Positions 10,394-22,450 of a DNA stretch of 64,000 bases are shown in pieces. The translations under genes were made by a program, and so were the position numbers. A model generated the notes under the pieces. It did no database searches. It was not told the DNA's origin and saw only the letters and a list, made by a program, of their open reading frames with translations. The stretch comes from Acheta domesticus (lineage: Eukaryota; Arthropoda; Insecta; Orthoptera; Gryllidae), in assembly GCA_031308135.1 (NCBI GenBank), contig JAHLJT010000631.1, positions 196,406,685-196,470,684 of the forward strand, in the 5' to 3' direction. Positions within the stretch are counted from its first letter, which is position 1. Every line of letters begins with the position of its first letter.

Positions 10394-11645
10394 AAGAGAA
10401 TGAGAAAGAGAATGAGAAAGAGAATGAGAAAGAGAATGAGAAAGAGAATGAGAAAGAGAAAGAGAAAGAGAAAGGGAAAGGGAAAGGGAATGGGAATGGG
10501 AATGAGGAAAATGAGGGGAATGAGGAGAATGAGGAGAATGAGGATGAGGAGAATGAGGATGAGGAGAATGAGAATGAGGAGAATGAGAATGAGGAGAATG
10601 AGAATGAGAATGAGGAGAATGAGAATGAGGAGAATGAGAATGAGAATGAGGAGAATGAGAATGAGGAGAATGAGAATGAGGAGAATGAGAATGAGGAGAA
10701 TGAGAATGAGGAGAATGAGAATGAGAATGAGGAGAATGAGAATGAGAATGAGGAGAATGAGAATGAGGAGAATGAGAATGAGAATGAGGAGAATGAGAAT
10801 GAGGAGAATGAGAATGAGGCGAATGAGGAGAATGAGAATGAGAATGAGGAGAATGAGAATGAGAATGAGGAGAATGAGAATGAGGAGAATGAGAATGAGG
10901 AGAATGAGAATGAGAATGAGGAGAATGAGAATGAGAATGAGGAGAATGAGAATGAGGAGAATGAGGAGAATGAGAATGAGAATGAGGAGAATGAGAATGA
11001 GAATGAGGAGAATGAGAATGAGAATGAGGAGAATGAGAATGAGAATGAGGAGAATGAGAATGAGAATGAGGAGAATGAGAATGAGAATGAGGAGAATGAG
11101 AATGAGAATGAGGAGAATGAGAATGAGAATGAGGAGAATGAGAATGAGAATGAGGAGAATGAGAATGAGAATGAGGAGAATGAGAATGAGAATGAGAATG
11201 AGGAGAATGAGAATGAGAATGAGGAGAATGAGAATGAGAATGAGGAGAATGAGAATGAGAATGAGGAGAATGAGAATGAGAATGAGGAGAATGAGAATGA
11301 GAATGAGAATGAGGAGAATGAGAATGAGGAGAAGGAGAATGAGGAGAATGAGAATGAGGAGAAGGAGAATGAGGAGAAGGAGAATGAGGAGAATGAGAAT
11401 GAGGAGAAGGAGAATGAGAATGAGAATGAGGAGAATGAGAATGAGGAGAATGAGAATGAGAATGAGGAGAATGAGAATGAGAATGAGGAGAATGAGAATG
11501 AGAATGAGGAGAATGAGAATGAGGAGAATGAGAATGAGGAGAATGAGAATGAGGAGAATGAGAATGAGAATGAGGAGAATGAGAATGAGAATGAGAATGA
11601 GGAGAATGAGAATGAGAATGAGGAGAATGAGAATGAGAAAGAGAT
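10394..11645. repeat. (GAGAAT)n / (GAGGAGAAT)n microsatellite array, 1.25 kb
   Basis: Hexamer and nonamer units GAGAAT and GAGGAGAAT alternate, preceded by GAGAAA and GGGAAA units. Since both units are multiples of 3, all + frames lacking a stop stay open, including a 415-codon Met/Arg frame that is not a gene. The strand is fully purine except for T. Confidence 0.97.
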
Positions 11646-11870
11646 AATAGGATAGAAAGATGAAGGATAGATCGCGTATGGTCCGTAGCCCTTTATTTAG
11701 GATACTGCTCTGGCATTTGTCCTGGTTTTATAGCCATTGTCGAAAATTCTCAACCAACAGGACTCGGGCCCTAAGTCCTCCCGCTCTGAGTTACTGCAGG
11801 GACAGCAACAATACTGTCCCTGAGCATAACTCAGTCGCGCCCTGCGCAAGCTGAACGTATGGTATTTGAG

Positions 11871-12359
11871 CTGGTAAGTGTATGGAATGCCTCATGCCGG
11901 TGACTACGCTGGTGGAGACCCTCGTAAAACCAGTGCTCTTCTGCGTCGTGTGCTGAATTTTGTAAGCATTTTATTAAAGACTTTCTCTGGTCGAAGCCAA
12001 TGATTCTCCGCACATCAATTATATTCAGTGATCGAATCATTGATATAAGCAAAACACGAGGCATTAGCAGTCTTGGAGCACTTCGAGGCAGAAGCCAGCA
12101 TAACGCAAGACCTTTTCCGATCATTCGTCTTGGATCATTTGTCATTCCCTTCATTCGTCAAAAGGTCTTAGAAAAGAATGTTGCAATAATACATATAGAA
12201 TATATGGCTTTTACTTCTTAAAATTAGTGCGCCATCATCCGAAACCATGCACAAGGTTCAACATACTTGAGGGATCTTTGGATCTGGGGCCTCAGAGCGA
12301 AGGTATTCTCCCATTATTCGTTAGCACTCCATTTAAATTACTTGAAATGCAAGTTTTCA
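11871..12359. other. Non-coding stretch
   Basis: Overlapping open frames on both strands here show no recognisable protein features, and I see no defined repeat. Confidence 0.5.
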
Positions 12360-13010
12360 TATTCTCGATAGGGGAAAAATAGTTTATGGCGAAACTGTCT
12401 GTCTGTCTGTCCGGCCGGCCGGCCCTCCGTCCCTCTGTCCGTCCGTCTATTCTTCTGTTCATTCTCCTGTGATCAACTTAATCAATTCTGTGGATATTCC
12501 TCAAAATTGACATTCCCCAATCGATCTGGTAGAATTCAAGGCTCTGCGAATGTGAAACGTATATTATGATTTTGGAAGATACTTTACATAAAAATTCATC
12601 AACATTTTCATTTTTTCAAAAACGGTTGAACATTTTTGTATTAGTTTACAGATAACGCAAATTACGCTTGAAAAATGGCATATGTCTCATTTTCGTTGAA
12701 CCAGAATTTTCGAAAATTGCAAAAGTTAAAAATTTTATCACAAACATTATACAACTAGAATATTGAAGATATACTTTCTTAATAAAATATCTGCTTCAAA
12801 AAGAAATCTTTAAATTATGTCACTACAATATTTCGGAAATATGAGTTTTTACCTAACTTTGCGTAAAATGTACGCAATTTTTATACAATCATTTCTCCAA
12901 AACGGCGCCAATTGCCAACTTGTTTTCTCGATAATGGCATCGTGCGTAATTAACAGTACAGAACGTTCCATTTTTAGATGAACTCTATGACTTTTCGAAA
13001 CTTGCTTAAT
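12360..13010 (+). repeat. (GTCY)n-bearing dispersed repeat, copy A
   Basis: A short GTCTGTCT/GTCCGTCC run (12393-12455, with a GGCCGGCC block) is followed by AT-rich sequence that aligns with 24595-24880: GGATATTCCTCA, TCGATCT, CAAAAACGG, and TTTTCGAAAATTGCAAAAG appear in the same order. No protein is evident. Ends are not well defined. Confidence 0.65.
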
Positions 13011-14590
13011 TTACACATAATGCGCGAGTGTACGTACGTTTATAGCGCCAGTAGTTGGACTTTGTTTCCAAATTTCCATTGTTTTTCCAACTGTTTCACT
13101 GAAAGCCATGTTTCAATTCCCTATTTACATTTTAAAGAGAACATAAATTAGTTCTCAGAAGGGTTATGCAAGACAAATTTCACTTAAAATCTGCAAATTT
13201 CTCAATTGCGTGGTGAATGTTGTAATGTTTGTTCTTCTCGTTCTGATCTACTTTCTTTCTAATGTCTTTGATTTATCAGAGTAGATACATATTTCAAATA
13301 TTGCGACATATTAGACAAACTTTGAGAAAGAGTAAATACAAGATTGTAAGTTGGGAATTTTATAAACTTATTCAAGGTATAAGGGTATGCTATTTTATAA
13401 CATCTTTTCCACATATTCTTCGAAAGAAAACATTTGTATAATTGATTGTTTAGCGACATTTCACGAATCCACAGTTTGCAAGGAACAGAAATATACGCAT
13501 TTCATTCTGTAAACACTCCTTTAGTCTGGCGAAGTAAGTGCCGCCAGAGAATCCATGTAGTTAACGATTGTCTAGCTGACACACTGTTAACCTTATTCCT
13601 GATTATTTACGAACTGTTATAAAAAGGCATTGTGCTGTGTCAGAATATATTAATTCGCTGTTAGAAGTATTTGTCGCGAATATTCATGAAAATAATTTTA
13701 TCTCAATTGTTTAAAACTTTGAATTATGTGAAAATCAAATAACATTTGAAAGGATATTGATCAACCAGCTTGCAACTTGCTTTACTAAGAAATCAGCAAC
13801 CATTGATGCCCTTGCATCATAAAAGTATGAAGAGTCAGATTAGACCCCAAGAATCACAATATATTTTCAATTCGTGTTTATAAATCATGGAAAAATATGT
13901 GATAATGTTGTCACATTGTATTTAGTATGTATTATTCAAATTGGAAGACAGTACTGTTATATTAAATTTTAATAGCAGTTGATTAGGCTGATAACGATAC
14001 ACATATTATCATAAAATCAAATAGCATTCTATCTCGCACTTCCACTCAATGTCTACCGTAAGAGACGTATTCAGTTCTAAAAATTCATGTGATCAAACAA
14101 CCACGTCATTTGCACGTCAATCAGGTCTTGTTCAGAAAACGATTTATATCCTGATTTACCTCCAGGTTTTTCTTTCCTTATTATTTTGTCAATTGACACT
14201 AAACGGTTTTGTCGTTAGTACTATTCTTCAAAGAATGTGTTCGACTTTACTCTGTACTCCGTGTCTCACGGCAAAGAATTAAAACTATTTTATCTCGCGA
14301 AAACATAAAAAACGACGCTTCATTACGAGCAATATTTCACTGTGAAAGATTGTCATCTTGGCGACTATAAATCAACGTCTGCCCGCGCACGAACACCGAG
14401 TCATAAAAACATGCGGGAGCCTCACAGAAAGTAAAATCCGCCAACACGAAAGAATGTACACAGATTGCTCTCTGTGTGCGTGTGCTTCGTGTATTTTACA
14501 GATGCCGTTAATATACCTGCATCCACACCATTTTTTTTGTTGTTCGCATATTCATTTTGAAGCATAATATCTTACGTACTCCTACATTTG
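13011..14590. other. AT-rich non-coding stretch
   Basis: I see no exon, repeat or RNA gene. Short frames such as those near 14050-14570 lack recognisable features. Confidence 0.55.
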
Positions 14591-14596
14591 CATGTC

Positions 14597-14720
14597 TGAA
14601 TCGGTGGCGCAGGCGCTTGACACACCGCTAGCGAACTTGGGAACTGCAATGCTGCGGGTCTGAGATCCGCTTCAGGCATAGATCATTATGGAGGTATGTG
14701 CTTATGATTTGGTTGGCATC
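14597..14720 (+). mobile_element. Possible tRNA-derived SINE fragment
   Basis: GGTGGCGCAGGCGCTTGACAC resembles a Pol III box A, and GCGGGTCTGAGATCC about 45 bases later weakly resembles box B. No tail or target duplication is visible, so this is tentative. Confidence 0.3.
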
Positions 14721-17700
14721 TCTTATCATCACGTATAACATTTATTTTTACTTTTATTCTTTAACGTCAACGCATAACAAGACAACTACGTACTAACGTA
14801 ACTATAACAGGACAAGCGAGTGTAGGTAGCAATTAGCTTAAATTTCTGGGAACTGATGGTGTCCACTGCAAGTCTCGAAATCCATTGGGATGAGTTGTTT
14901 TGAATCCTACAAAATCGACTGATATATAGTAACAAACTGTAATTAACTATTACACACCAGATAAATTAAGATATTTTATTTTCTTATATTTTCTTTTGCA
15001 TTTAATTTCTATTTTTAAGATCACATTTATTATGATCATGAAATTACATTTTGTATAAATTAGAAACGTTAGTACAGTTCAATAGACAACATTTAAAGAA
15101 TATATCTCTGAGTACATTCATAAATATAACCGTGAATTCTCCCACAATTGTTTTAATATTTGAAAATACATTTTGAGGCAAAATAAATACATTGAATTAT
15201 ATCCGCATATTTTTATGAACTCCATACTTGCATGAAATGCATCACAAAATATTTCTAACATAGAAAATTCAAGCATAATAATTTAACATTCTCCATATTA
15301 ACGAACAAATATTTTATGCTACATATTTTCAACTGTATATAATATTTGTTCATTTAAAAGTGTGTGATATCAATACAAAACTTAACCAGCTTTAAATAAA
15401 CAGAGAATTTCTATTTAAGGATGAAGTCAAACTAGCAGACAAATTGCAACACACACGATTGTTCTTCCCAACTACCTTCGAACATTGGTCCAAATAGAGA
15501 ACCATCTCGACCCGCACGTGGACATACGTCATGGACGTTGACACAAGCCACGAGGAGTCGTTTGCAACGCAGCAGGAAGCCAGCTGAAATGGCGTGCCCT
15601 CCCACAGTAACGTTGCCCGAAATTATATAGGTTAGGAGCAAATAACCCCATTTATCTGCCAGCGTGCTTTGTAGGAGACCTCACCACTTGGTGGGCCGTT
15701 AGGGACTTCTTCTCTTCCCTCCCCCGCAAGTCGCCATTCCTTCGCCCTCCGTCACCCCCGCCATCCGAAGGCATTTCCGGGGGTAATAACCGGTTTTCGG
15801 TAAAAAGTATACAAAAACCTGTACACTTTCTTTCAGATTCTTTTTGTTGGTGTAAAGGGTCTGGGGAAATGGGGAAGGCAAACAACTGACAACGCGGCTC
15901 CGAGTAGTGTTTTTGTGATCGTTTAGACGGGACTCCGTTTCAAACAAGCAGAAAAAGGAGGATGATGGTCTTTTTGTGGCAAAGTACACAAAAGGTTAAG
16001 GTTTATTCTTGTAGTTTATGGGTGGTGGAAAGAAGAAAGCGTGACAATTTAGCTACAAGGCCACTCCTACCTTTCTAAACCAAGAGCTCGTGTAACAATA
16101 AAATTATCAGAGTTCATTGTTTTGGTTTTTCAAAAAATATGCATTTACTGTACGTCAATAACATTCCGTTTGAAAGTGTGAATGAAATTTCTGCACACAG
16201 GAATGCATTGGTTATTTTGAAGAGCACGACAAAATCATTTTCAGGTCACAATGGGAAATTTACGGTTGATGCATTGCATTTTTAATAATCCCCATTGATG
16301 TTCATAAAATAAAAGTAATTTTATTGAAGCATTTTTGTCGTAACAAACAAATGCGGCACACTGATCACGTTCTTACATATTTGCTTTCAGTTCCATATGT
16401 ATTTCCATCACAATTTATAAGCTTTGTTTATTCAGTAACGCACTAGTACTGAATTCAACGACGAATTTTTTTAGTCGAAAAAATGTTTTGTGCTTTTTTT
16501 CAAATTGCAATATCTGACGTTCGTATTATTTATTCAGCTCTATAACATTATGTATTACATACAACAATATTTTAGTGTTTAAAATTCAATAACTTTCTTG
16601 TCACTATTATTAATTTTGTAAAATTAATTAAATCCTGAACGTAGTCGTGTGTTTTCTGTAGAAAATGTCTTGATTAGTTACAAACAAACGAGTAAGCAAT
16701 AAAAAATCTATAGACCAGGAGATGTTAAAAAAATCAATATTGACAAGTCATTGTCCATTTTCAAATATATAATAAGACAAATATATACTAAGCAACGCTT
16801 GTCAAATTTGGAGAGCTGCGGCAAATAGCTATTTAAATAAAGTACAATTTTTTCAAAACAAGTTCTACGCTGGACTGTAAATGCACCTTGCTTTATCCGC
16901 AACGAGTAAATTCAAAAAGAACTCTCTATAAGCCCAATAAAACAACGGATATTCAGACCCTACACCCGATTCTATACAAACCAACCATCCTTTCCTCCTC
17001 CTTGCCCAGCAACTCAAAAATTTCAATTACTGGACTCTTTTCTGTAATTAAGTAATATTAATTGTAAGTTTAAAAAAGTGAAAAATGCGTATATTACTGC
17101 ATTTGTATTATATATGATTCAAAACCTTGAAAGTCCTAACAAGCCGAACAAGAACTAATAAGTTAAAATAAAAAAAAGTTTCAGTATTAGAAAAAATTAA
17201 ACAAAATTAAATTTGACAATTTTAGACGTGCATTTAATTATTTATCTAGTCATCATTTGGCAAAATCACTTCTATAGTTGTCATTTTGGAGCTATCAACA
17301 TGTAATGCAATATAAAATAACATGATAATTATTTTGATTAATATTTTTATTGTTATTATTATTGTTGGTAGTGATGGGAGTGTACTTACCACAATTTCCA
17401 TTTGAAGGCACAGAGTTTCCAATAGGCACCTTGGGACGAAAAACTGGTGCGCTGTTTCCACCTCTACGTTCTTCCAACTGAATAAAGACAATATTGTTCT
17501 TCGAGTTTGGACGAGATGTAAGAAAATTATCTTGCAACGTGGGCTTGGATAATTAGATTTCCGTGCCAAGTGCAAGTAATGCGAAACATGTAGAGATTCT
17601 GGTACGTAATAGTGAATAATTAGAGATCTAAAATTCAGCGATATAATTAAAGCGTTTGCTGAAAGATACAGTCTAGAAGATTTGCGCTAAGAAGAAAAGA

Positions 17701-18880
17701 TTGCAAATACATTGTTATGAAAGTTCAGGCAATAGTTTCATAAAACACTGATTTCGTCAATATTTGAAGGAAAAAAGGTAATTTTTGTATAAAAGTAGTT
17801 TCAATATAGTTAATTAGCATATTATTACTAGTGGCACAACACAGTAATTACATAAATGAACGTAACCAGTGTATAAAAACGGGTATAAATGCACTAGTGG
17901 TATGTACCAAAAAACGGACGACCACAGCAGCGAGATTCAGTAAGTAGCGCAAGAGAACGACACGTTCAACGACACATGTGTAATCCGGAAGAGCAAATGT
18001 ATAGGGATAAAATCAAGTACGGTTTCTATAAATGCTAAGGAAAGGAAATAGGTGAGTAATATTACAATATCGGTATTTGATGATTACACGAATATATTTG
18101 TTTCATAGTTGTTTGTATTCCAGAATTATAAACGACCTTTTCTATTAAATCGTTCATAAACGGACACAAATAATCACGTATTAGATTTTACCGCACGAAT
18201 GATTGCGTCATCACACATTGAGCCAATCGCAGCGAAAGAATAGGGGGAAGGTAGACGTAAACGGGGCAGTCGACCACTGTCTTTTCGCACGGATGTCAAG
18301 TACCCGAGACATCATAGGAAAGTTGTTTCGCAAAATTAAACGTGGTTCTCTTATAAATTTCAAATGCTGTCATACAAAATAATAGCTTGTGCAAATCGTT
18401 TATAATGTTGCTTAATTGCATTCGTACAAATTTGAAAACTCGCTCCTAACGTCGCGTCTCTCGTTTTCAAAACATGTACCCATTCGACAAAGCTTAACAT
18501 TATAAACAAATTACATAAACTGCCATTTTCTACTCGCTTATACTTCTGGAGCAAAATCTTACAGAACAAATTGTCGTTTTACGTACCGAAATATTTCTAT
18601 TTTAATCCATCAACCCTATGGATTCCAGTCTTTAAATCAATGAAATTCTGTTCCCTGTTTTATATTTCCCCTCGAAGTCTAAGGTTGAAGCCGAAGCCTA
18701 GCGCAATTGCTTCTCGTGTTCTGAATGGAGAAGCGGTTCCATCCCGCCCCATTTCCTATCGCGTTTCTCCCTGCGCCGCAATCTGCCATGGAACTTTCAC
18801 TTGGGCCGTCTCATCTCGCTGCCGCTCACGGCGCCGCATGACGTGAGGCTGCTGCTAAATGAACATCTTCCGGGCGGCGG
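14721..18880. other. AT-rich non-coding stretch, 4.2 kb
   Basis: Several 60-110-codon frames on the minus strand (near 15430-15990 and 17250-17575) have no recognisable domain, start context or splice-flanked exon structure. No transposon ends were found. This could be intronic or intergenic. Confidence 0.5.
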
Positions 18881-18885
18881 CAGCT

Positions 18886-20269
18886 CCGCCCCGCGCCGCC
18901 CCGCGCCGCCCCGCGCCGCCCCGCGCCGCCCCGCGCCGCCCCGCGCCGCCCCGCGCCGCCCCGCGCCGCCCCGCGCCGCCCCGCGCCGCCCCGCGCCGCC
19001 CCGCGCCGCCCCGCGCCGCCCCGCGCCGCCCCGCGCGCCGCCCCGCGCCGCCCCGCGCCGCCCCCGCGCCCGCCCCCCGGCCGCCCGCGCCGCCCCGCGC
19101 CGCCCCCGCGCCGCCCCGCGCCGCCCCGCGCCGCCCCGCGCCGCCCCGCGCCGCCCGCGCCGCCCCGCGCCGCCCCGCGCCGCCCCGCGCCGCCCCGCGC
19201 CGCCCGCGCCGCCCCGCGCCGCCCCGCGCCGCCCCGCGCCGCCCCGCGCCGCCCCGCGCCGCCCCGCGCCGCCCCGCGCCGCCCCGCGCCGCCCCGCGCC
19301 GCCCCGCGCCGCCCCGCGCCGCCCCGCGCCGCCCCGCGCCGCCCCGCGCCGCCCCGCGCCGCCCCGCGCCGCCCCGCGCCGCCCCGCGCCGCCCCGCGCC
19401 GCCCCGCGCCGCCCCGCGCCGCCCCGCGCGCCCCGCGCCGCCCCGCGCCGCCCCGCGCCGCCCCGCGCCGCCCCGCGCCGCCCCGCGCCGCCCCGCGCCG
19501 CCCCGCGCCGCCCCGCGCCGCCCCGCGCCGCCCCGCGCCGCCCCGCGCCGCCCCGCGCCGCCCCGCGCCGCCCCGCGCCGCCCCGCGCCGCCCCGCGCCG
19601 CCCCGCGCCGCCCCGCGCCGCCCCGCGCCGCCCCGCGCCGCCCCCGCGCCGCCCCGCGCCGCCCCGCGCCGCCCCGCGCCGCCCCGCGCCGCCCCGCGCC
19701 GCCCCGCGCCGCCCCGCGCCGCCCCGCGCCGCCCCGCGCCGCCCCGCGCCGCCCCGCGCCGCCCCGCGCCGCCCCGCGCCGCCCCGCGCCGCCCCGCGCC
19801 GCCCCGCGCCGCCCCGCGCCGCCCCGCGCCGCCCCGCGCCGCCCCGCGCCGCCCCGCGCCGCCCCGCGCCGCCCCGCGCCGCCCCGCGCCGCCCCGCGCC
19901 GCCCCGCGCCGCCCCGCGCCGCCCCGCGCCGCCCCGCGCCGCCCCGCGCCGCCCCGCGCCGCCCCGCGCCGCCCCGCGCCGCCCCGCGCCGCCCCGCGCC
20001 GCCCCGCGCCGCCCCGCGCCGCCCCGCGCCGCCCCGCGCCGCCCCGCGCCGCCCCGCGCCGCCCCGCGCCGCCCCGCGCCGCCCCGCGCCGCCCCGCGCC
20101 GCCCCGCGCCGCCCCGCGCCGCCCCGCGCCGCCCCGCGCCGCCCCGCGCCGCCCCGCGCCGCCCCGCGCCGCCCCGCGCCGCCCCGCGCCGCCCCGCGCC
20201 GCCCCGCGCCGCCCCGCGCCGCCCCGCGCCGCCCCGCGCCGCCCCGCGCCGCCCCGCGCCGCCCCGCGC
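18886..20269. repeat. CCCCGCGCCG decamer satellite, 1.38 kb
   Basis: About 138 tandem copies of a 10-bp, 100% GC unit. Because 10 is not a multiple of 3 and no stop can form, all six frames are open (475-554 codons); none is a gene. Length variants cluster at about 19030-19210, with isolated ones near 19430 and 19640. From about 19650 to the right edge roughly 60 units are perfect. Confidence 0.98.
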
Positions 20270-20289
20270 AGTGGGCCGAAAAATAACAA

Positions 20290-20895
20290 ACCTCATTATT
20301 AATTATGGGCCTGTCAACTGCTAAGGTCATTAGTTCCGTGAGTGCTGTGCATTTTTCCTCGTTAGAAGGCTGTGCTCTTCTCACACTGGATGATGAGTTA
20401 CGGCATCGACCTACCGTCTCGTAGGGATTTACGCCTAGGCACCGGCATGGACTTACCGTCGCATAGGGGTTTCCCAACCGGGTATCACCACTATCGGAGC
20501 ACCGTCCCAGCCTGAACAAGCTCTAAGCTCTTCACCGGTATCTCTACATGTGTGATAGTGTAGCGCATGTTAGTGTGAGTGTGTGTGTGTAAGTAGCAGG
20601 TGAGGATTGGACAAGAAAGAGGAGGGAACGATCGCGCACGGTCCATGGCCCGTTTGCGAGGGTAGTGCTTCAGCATTCGCTGGATGTTGTTCGGAAACCT
20701 CGGAAAACTATCGTTCAGAGCAGCCGGCCGCTAGAATTCTCCTCCAGACAGCGAATGAATTCGACCTAGCTGACAAGCTAGTGTCGAAATTCCTGCCAGC
20801 GACCGGACTCGAACCTAGGATCTGCAGGTCGGAGGGACTGCAGTAACATCAGCTGATGCCTTGATGCTCTGAACCACATCTTCCGGTACAAATCT
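20290..20895 (-). mobile_element. SINE-like family D copy 2, near full length
   Basis: On the minus strand the copy starts with a tRNA-like head: a GTGGTTCAGAGCATCAAGG box-A-like run near 20880, and GGTTCGAGTCC, a canonical Pol III box B, near 20810. The body carries GGGCCATGGACCGTGCGCG, a (CA)n run at 20572-20592, then TTCAGGCTGGGACGGTGC. The tail ends AATGACCTTAGCAGTTGACA at about 20310. Three other copies in the window share parts of this order. It directly abuts the GC decamer array. Confidence 0.7.
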
Positions 20896-22175
20896 CATAG
20901 AGGAACGTGTGAAGGGTTTACATCCAAAACAGACCAAGTCCATTTGGCATGACTTTGAGAAATTGAACTCCAAAGTTTTCGAATGATAATCAATTCCTGT
21001 GAAGTTATAAAATAAAGCAAATGCTCTGCGCCAATTTGAGAACTAAGAACTTGGTTTCCTGTGATAAGGAGAAGAATATTTTTACTAGCATATACTCACA
21101 TTTTTAGAATTTTCTTAGAAAGTAGGTCTCTTATGGTTTCGAACACCTCAATTGTTCCCATGAAAAATCACACTTTTTCACATGTACACTAACAAAGGTG
21201 ATGTGTGATGTAGTGGTCGACATTTATTTTTGTTTTACTATTTTATTTACTTACGAGAGCAAGTCGAAACGTAAAAGGCAAATTTTATTTCTTCAGCTTC
21301 AGTGATTGGCAGAATTGTTTGTACCGTGACACATCATAACCTCAAAGCTTTCTTGTGTTACCTCTTTGGGTTCAGTGATCATTTCACTTAATAGTGATTT
21401 CAGAATATTTTACATGAGTTCACCGTTGTTCATTTGCATTAAAGTAGAAATGAAAGGTGTAATACATTTTCCTTCGTTCTGCACTTGCAATTACCCATGT
21501 AACGCTAAATTATTGCAACGTGTGTGCTTGATGAGTGCCACGTCTTCTGTCAGAGAAACACAAAACGAACCATTTGGAAACGTCAAAATCACATTAGGCG
21601 TTTTAAAGAGAAAGAGCAATAATTTCTCTGTCACGTTGTAACCGTTAATGAAACATGGGTCCATCACTTCGAACCACAGAGTAAGTGAGAGAGAATGATT
21701 TGGAAACATTTCAGATACGTACTACAAAAGCCAAGCATCATCAGAAAAGTGGTGGATGACAGTGTTTTGAGATATGAGAGGTTCCCTTCCTGTCCATTAC
21801 ACTACTAAAGGTCAAATATTAGCGTCATCTTCTCTAAGCTACTTCTAAATCTGAAACCGAAAATCCATGGGGGAAATGCTCGCTTCATATAAAAAATTCT
21901 CAAAAATCAATATATACGTTTGAAACTCTCAAAGCCTTGAGTTCGTTCAGATCGAACGAGGAATATCAGTTTTGAAGAAAATCGCTTAAACGGTTTAGAA
22001 GCTAGCGTTCATCTCAGACAGACATTTGGCAGTCAATCGATTTTTCTGTATCAAGGGGCCCGTTTGTTCTTGCTATAGTACGTGGTAGAGGATTTTTTTC
22101 TATATTCAGCAACTGGATTTATCCACTTTTCCGTTATCAGGGATCGACAATAAGAGTTTTACTGGCGGATGTTCG
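20896..22175. other. Non-coding stretch
   Basis: No exon, RNA gene or repeat was recognised. Short frames at 21366-21709 have no supporting features. Confidence 0.5.
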
Positions 22176-22450
22176 CCGTTTTCCGACGCACGATTACATA
22201 ACTTTCTCCTCTTACGCAGTACGTTGTCAGCAGACCGGTCGGGAGTTAGAAGCTTGTCCCGGCTGGAGCGGTGCCCCACTGGTGGGAGATACCTGTTTGA
22301 GAAAGCCCCGCTAACCGAAGGTAGGTCGGTGCCGGATCTCGCCATCGCGAAGGTCATCACCACCTCCTGAGTGAAATAGTGCACTAAACTTACAGGAGTA
22401 ATGACCTTAGCAGTTGTCGCGCCCGGAATCACTAACCAACCAACCAAGTA
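22176..22450 (+). mobile_element. SINE-like family D copy 3, 5'-truncated
   Basis: It shares AGCTTGTCCCGGCTGG, CGGTGCCCCACTGG, GGTAGGTCGGTGCCG and AATGACCTTAGCAGTTG in order with the other family D copies, and ends with a short (AACC)n tail at about 22435-22450. The tRNA-like head is absent. Confidence 0.65.

Larger units (their letters stand above)
9745..11870 (-). mobile_element. SINE-like family D copy 1, split by a microsatellite
   Basis: On the minus strand the unit from about 11860 to 11655 matches the head of copy 2 (20600-20840): shared blocks include a CGAGTCC box-B-like site, AATTTTCGACAATGGCT and GGACCATACGCGATC. The tail, 9960-9750, matches the tail of the other copies (GGCGCTGGTTCT and ACCACAGCAGTTGAC). 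The internal simple-sequence segment, about 90 bp in copy 2, is here 1.7 kb of purine repeats. Confidence 0.65.

Noticed and set aside
9949..11645. CRISPR-like array
   Set aside because: Contiguous tandem repeats without unique spacers, in a eukaryotic genome.
10400..11647. 415-codon Met/Arg open frame
   Set aside because: It is a by-product of hexamer/nonamer purine repeats; no coding signal.
18797..20519. Five long Gly/Ala/Arg/Pro frames on both strands
   Set aside because: A stop-free decamer repeat leaves all six frames open.
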